Shown here in pieces: positions 61,012-64,000 of a stretch of 64,000 nucleotides of DNA. This DNA comes from Pseudomonadales bacterium (GTDB lineage Bacteria > Pseudomonadota > Gammaproteobacteria > Pseudomonadales > UBA5518). How positions within the stretch are numbered: the stretch's first letter is position 1; every line of letters starts with the position of its first letter. The stretch covers positions 246,907 through 310,906 of the forward strand of contig JACKOP010000005.1 in NCBI GenBank assembly GCA_024234165.1, in the 5' to 3' direction. The notes beneath the pieces were generated by a model, which worked only from the letters and a program-made list of their open reading frames with translations, was not told the origin of the DNA and ran no database searches. The translations under genes and the position numbers were made by a program.

Positions 61012-62807
61012 CCGCCGATCCTCCGCGGAGTCGCGAGCGGCGAGAGCTGCCGCGCGATGGCCTCGATCTCTTCTTCTGTAGCCCCATTCGGCCAGCCCTC
61101 GACCAGTGCCGCGTAGTGCGTGGCACTCCAGCCGGGGAAGCTCCGTCTCAGCCGCTGCGCCAGCTCCACATGCCCGAGCACGGACGCGATGTAAACCGGG
61201 CGTTGGTAGGGGCGGTCTGCGAACTGCGCCGCCACCTGCACGTCGGGGATCTCCACCTCGAGCGGCGTGCCGCGGCGTGGCACGAACGGGATCTCCGGCG
61301 CCTCGGTCAGCGACTTGTACGGGTCGATGCGCCCGCCGAACGGCGTGGCCTTCGTCTTGCGGTTCGCCGCCGCCTCGGCATCGGTTGCCGCGTCCATCAC
61401 CAGGCGTTCGACGCGCTTGCGGTTCGTGTCCGCGGGCGTGTCCGCGGGCGGCGCATAACTGCCGATCGGCACCGCCGTCGTGGCAAAGCCGTAGGCGTCG
61501 TAGGTCAGCGGCTCCAGCGTGAACCACGTGTCGCGGCCATCGGCGGCGTTGGTGTAGAGCGCGCGCGCCCCGTATTCGCCGCCAAATGCATTGCGGGTAA
61601 CGGTGAGCTTGTCCCCGACGATCACGCCGGGCACGCCCGAGACGTCGTACTCGTGGCCGAGGAATCTGATGCGCAGCAGCGGGCTCACCAGGCGCTGCTC
61701 TGGAGCGTGCGACGCCAGACGCAGGCACTCCTCGACGGACGGCGGAAGGCGCAGCTGCTCGGCGGTGATCGTCATCCACGCCTGGTAACGGCTGGAGCCG
61801 TGCCGCGTGTGCTTGGCGCTCGCGTTGTAGTGACGCATCCAGTGCCAGGCGGCGGCGTTCAGCTCGGCGAGGCTGTCCGGGCGCTGGAAGCGCACGCGGA
61901 ACTCGAACAGGCGCTCGATGATGTCGTTGGTCTTCTCCACCTGTCCCTTCGCCCAGGGCTGCCCGGGCTGGTTGACCCAGACATCGATGCCGAGCGCCGC
62001 GCAGAGACTCTGGAACAGCGCGCCGGTGTTGGCGCTGCCGGGATCCACCATCACGACCTTCGGCACGCCGCAAAACGGGTCTGCGAGGCCGCGGCGCTGG
62101 ATTGCGTGGATGAAGGTGCGGCAGAGATTCGCGCCGGATTCTGCCCCCAGCACGTACTCAACATAAAAGGCACCGCTCGCGTGGTCCGTGAACACGTAGC
62201 GCCACACGCGGTCGTTCTCGATGCGCTTCAGGTTCTTCGGCTTGTTCTTGTTGAACTCGGCCACCGGCATCACGTGCACGCCGGCGTCGCGGCGCAGGTA
62301 GTACAGCACGCACAGACTCGGGTCGATCTGCCACACCTGGTTCGGGTGCTCGCTCGCGAGCTGGACTTTCGGCGCCGGGGCGTTCAGCTGCGCGGGGTGC
62401 AGGCGGTGGCGTCGCAGCGCGCGCGCGGCGCTGCTGGTGCTGAGCCGGCGCACCTCGCCCGTCTCCGGGTCGATCGATTCGCCCTGGATCTCGCCGTTGT
62501 CGCGCATCATCTCGATCGCCGCCTCGAAGCTGCCGAGCTGCTTGGCGTTCTGCCGCTGAATATCGCCCATCGTCCCGGCGAGCGTTTCCAGCTCCTGCAG
62601 CGCCCACGCTGTTTTGCCCGCATCGCTGCGCCGACGCCGCGGCGCGCGCACCAGGCGGCGCAGTTGCGGGCTCACGTGCCGGTACACGGTCTGCACGCTG
62701 CACTGCCACTGCTCGGCGTAGTGCGCGGCCACCGCGCCCTTGCCGCCGTGCCCGGCCTGCAGGAACGCTTTCACCGCCTCCGCGAGTTGCGTCGCGCTCG
62801 GTTGCAT
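61008..62807 (-). CDS. MuA-like DDE transposase
   Basis: A 599-residue transposase: N-terminal DNA-binding region (YAEQWQCSVQTVYRHVSPQL), rve catalytic core with WQIDPSLCVLYY (Asp), KVVMVDPGSANTGALFQS (Asp) and GQPWAKGQVEKTNDIIERLF (Glu), then the Mu-type C-terminal beta domain (FLGHEYDVSGVPGVIVGDKL) and TKATPFGGRIDPYKSLTEAP typical of Mu relatives. All three catalytic residues are present, so it should be active. Confidence 0.94.
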   Translation of the reverse strand: MQPSATQLAEAVKAFLQAGHGGKGAVAAHYAEQWQCSVQTVYRHVSPQLRRLVRAPRRRRSDAGKTAWALQELETLAGTMGDIQRQNAKQLGSFEAAIEMMRDNGEIQGESIDPETGEVRRLSTSSAARALRRHRLHPAQLNAPAPKVQLASEHPNQVWQIDPSLCVLYYLRRDAGVHVMPVAEFNKNKPKNLKRIENDRVWRYVFTDHASGAFYVEYVLGAESGANLCRTFIHAIQRRGLADPFCGVPKVVMVDPGSANTGALFQSLCAALGIDVWVNQPGQPWAKGQVEKTNDIIERLFEFRVRFQRPDSLAELNAAAWHWMRHYNASAKHTRHGSSRYQAWMTITAEQLRLPPSVEECLRLASHAPEQRLVSPLLRIRFLGHEYDVSGVPGVIVGDKLTVTRNAFGGEYGARALYTNAADGRDTWFTLEPLTYDAYGFATTAVPIGSYAPPADTPADTNRKRVERLVMDAATDAEAAANRKTKATPFGGRIDPYKSLTEAPEIPFVPRRGTPLEVEIPDVQVAAQFADRPYQRPVYIASVLGHVELAQRLRRSFPGWSATHYAALVEGWPNGATEEEIEAIARQLSPLATPRRIGG

Positions 62808-62813
62808 GGGCGA

Positions 62814-63827
62814 TCAGTCCTCGTGTTTCATCCAGGCCGCGGCGGGGGACCACTCGGCGCTGTGCTTGTCGTCAATCACCGGCGCCATGACGCCGTCGCT
62901 GTCGCGCAGCGTCCGCAGCGTGTTGATGAGGTCCGCGATGATGCCGCCCACTTGGGCGCGCACATTGACGGTGTCCCGCGCATGGCGCTCTTCGTGTGTG
63001 ACCAGCGCGATCAGTGCGCCGGACAGGCCGGCTTCCTCGCTGCCGAGCCCGATGACATTGCGCACGGCTTGGGCGCGCTCGCGTGCCGCCTCCAGCAGCT
63101 GCTCGAGCTGTTCGTCAGGCGTCGCGCGCTTCCATGCGTGGCGGGCCTTGTCGGCGCGCTCCTCGGCGCGGTTCAGTTGCTCGCTCAGGCGCGCGATGTT
63201 CTTGTCCTTCGCGTCGACGGTGGCGCGCGATTCCTCCAGCTCTTTTGCCTGCTTCGCCGCGAGCGTCACCAACTGGCCGGTCACCGCCTCGCGGTCGGCA
63301 CCAGCCTCCAGCGCCTGGCGGATCACGACCTGGTCATCGGCGGGCAGGGCCTTCAGGGCGTTGTAGTCGCGCTGGCCCAGGCCGATGCGCTCGGCGGCTT
63401 CGTAGAGGTCGGCGCCGAGCAGGTCGAGGTTGCTGGCGATCTGACGGCAGCGCCGGGCGCTCTTGCCCAGGAATGTCTCGCAAAATTCGTCCAACGAGGA
63501 AACGTGTTTCCGCGTACCGTCAGCTGCTTGGTAGGCCAATCCAACGTAACTGTTTGATTTCACGATCTCCGAGTACGCCTCGGCGATGATCCTCGAGGAA
63601 ACGGTTTCCGCGACAAGCGCCGCCTGGATGCGGCCTGCATACATCGCGGAGGTGGCCCAGCCGACAGCTGTCTCGGTCGTCACGATGCCCCCCGCCTCGT
63701 GGGCGGCGATCAGTTCCTGCTGGCGCCCCGCCAGCAGCTCGCGGTCGAGTTGCGGGCCGGCCGGCTCGGGTGCCGGCAGGGGCTGGCGGCCGCGCTTGGC
63801 GGGGGTGGCTTCGGGCTTCTTGAACAT
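62814..63827 (-). CDS. Coiled-coil Mu-like early protein, possible DNA-binding
   Basis: A 337-residue protein upstream of the transposase. An N-terminal Lys/Pro-rich stretch precedes helices; the middle (LDEFCETFLGKSARRCRQIA) looks like an HTH; the region around residues 200-260 (LAAKQAKELEESRATVDAKD, NIARLSEQLNRAEERADKAR) is coiled coil. Not recognised; could be a regulator of the early operon. Confidence 0.7.
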   Translation of the reverse strand: MFKKPEATPAKRGRQPLPAPEPAGPQLDRELLAGRQQELIAAHEAGGIVTTETAVGWATSAMYAGRIQAALVAETVSSRIIAEAYSEIVKSNSYVGLAYQAADGTRKHVSSLDEFCETFLGKSARRCRQIASNLDLLGADLYEAAERIGLGQRDYNALKALPADDQVVIRQALEAGADREAVTGQLVTLAAKQAKELEESRATVDAKDKNIARLSEQLNRAEERADKARHAWKRATPDEQLEQLLEAARERAQAVRNVIGLGSEEAGLSGALIALVTHEERHARDTVNVRAQVGGIIADLINTLRTLRDSDGVMAPVIDDKHSAEWSPAAAWMKHED

Positions 63828-63843
63828 CGGGTGCTCCTTGGGG

Positions 63844-64000
63844 TCAGTCGGATTGCCGCGAGTAGCGGTTCTTGAAGTCGGCCAGTGCGCGGTCCTCGCG
63901 CGCCACCTCGTTGGCGTGCGCGATGGCGATCTGGACGATGCGGGGAGCGAGGCGCCAGTGACCGGGCGCGAGCGCGTTCTGCTCGACCAGGCCATCGGCC
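63844..64000 (-). CDS. Partial CDS at the window edge
   Basis: The open frame LVEQNALAPGHWRLAPRIVQ, IAIAHANEVAREDRALADFK, NRYSRQSD ends at TGA 63844. Its start is beyond the window. Codon use and the 16-bp gap to the next gene suggest it belongs to the Mu-like early operon. Confidence 0.6.
   Translation of the reverse strand, partial: ADGLVEQNALAPGHWRLAPRIVQIAIAHANEVAREDRALADFKNRYSRQSD

Larger units (their letters stand above)
56644..64000 (-). mobile_element. Mu-like transposable element, early region (one end visible)
   Basis: An element carrying a MuA-like transposase, MuB-like ATPase, DUF3164, GemA-like and Mor-like genes, read from right to left and ending in a host CBS gene. Its terminus has direct repeats of AGCGCGATAAAT. 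The right end is outside the window. No phage structural or lysis gene lies between mor and the terminus, so it is either a stripped transposon-like derivative or a rearranged prophage. Confidence 0.85.

Noticed and set aside
1..64000. tRNA genes or CRISPR arrays
   Set aside because: No cloverleaf with a TTCGA-type T-loop and no regularly spaced 28-37 bp repeats were noticed.

Overview
The window is high-GC gammaproteobacterial chromosome. Evidence for this includes the NarGHJI-NarXL respiratory set, the nrdR-ribD-ribE-ribBA-ribH-nusB-thiL run, xseB-ispA-dxs, a PilU-type ATPase, a bacterioferritin/Bfd pair and a TonB-dependent receptor under a TPP riboswitch. I cannot name a genus. A WS/DGAT acyltransferase, an LLM oxidoreductase and a spinster-like MFS carrier would fit an environmental lipid- or hydrocarbon-using lineage, but that is inference.

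Layout. 1-10000: a PaaI-like thioesterase faces a minus-strand nitrate respiration operon, narK1-narK2-narG-narH-narJ-narI, whose genes mostly overlap by 4 nt. 25676-28338: the cognate nitrate sensor pair narX-narL, same strand. Between them, about 10.0-25.66 kb, lies a mobile island. I read it as a cluster of integron attC sites without a visible integrase (CALIN-like). Its cassettes carry an Eco29kI-like restriction-modification pair, higBA, ccdAB and two vapBC modules. It has been cut up by two IS66-family copies (2475 and 2473 bp), an IS91-family element with its own tyrosine recombinase (about 2.4 kb), and the remains of a DDE transposase/AAA ATPase transposon. One IS66 copy splits a vapC gene and keeps a perfect 8-bp target duplication.

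28.5-33 kb: MFS carrier, MOSC protein, ZIP metal transporter and di-heme cytochrome c peroxidase. 33-38.9 kb: a minus-strand thiamine-salvage operon behind a TPP riboswitch (TonB receptor, thiamine-binding MTH1187-type protein, PnuT-like permease, thiamine-kinase-like phosphotransferase), continuing into a FecCD-type permease and ATPase with no binding protein. 38.9-50 kb: LLM oxidoreductase, xseB-ispA-dxs (isoprenoid precursors), ribA, then the riboflavin/nusB/thiL run headed by nrdR. The ribBA product lacks the usual acidic catalytic residues. 50-56.4 kb: SDR, DUF442-like protein, bfr and bfd with a palindromic operator candidate, an esterase, WS/DGAT and a PilU-like ATPase.

56.4-64 kb: a CBS-domain gene is cut by the end of a Mu-like element. 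The element shows an early region (upstream gene, MuA-like transposase, MuB-like ATPase, small genes, DUF3164, GemA, Mor) reading toward that end. No lysis, head or tail genes lie between mor and the host junction. The element continues past the right edge of the window.

No tRNA, rRNA or CRISPR array was recognised.
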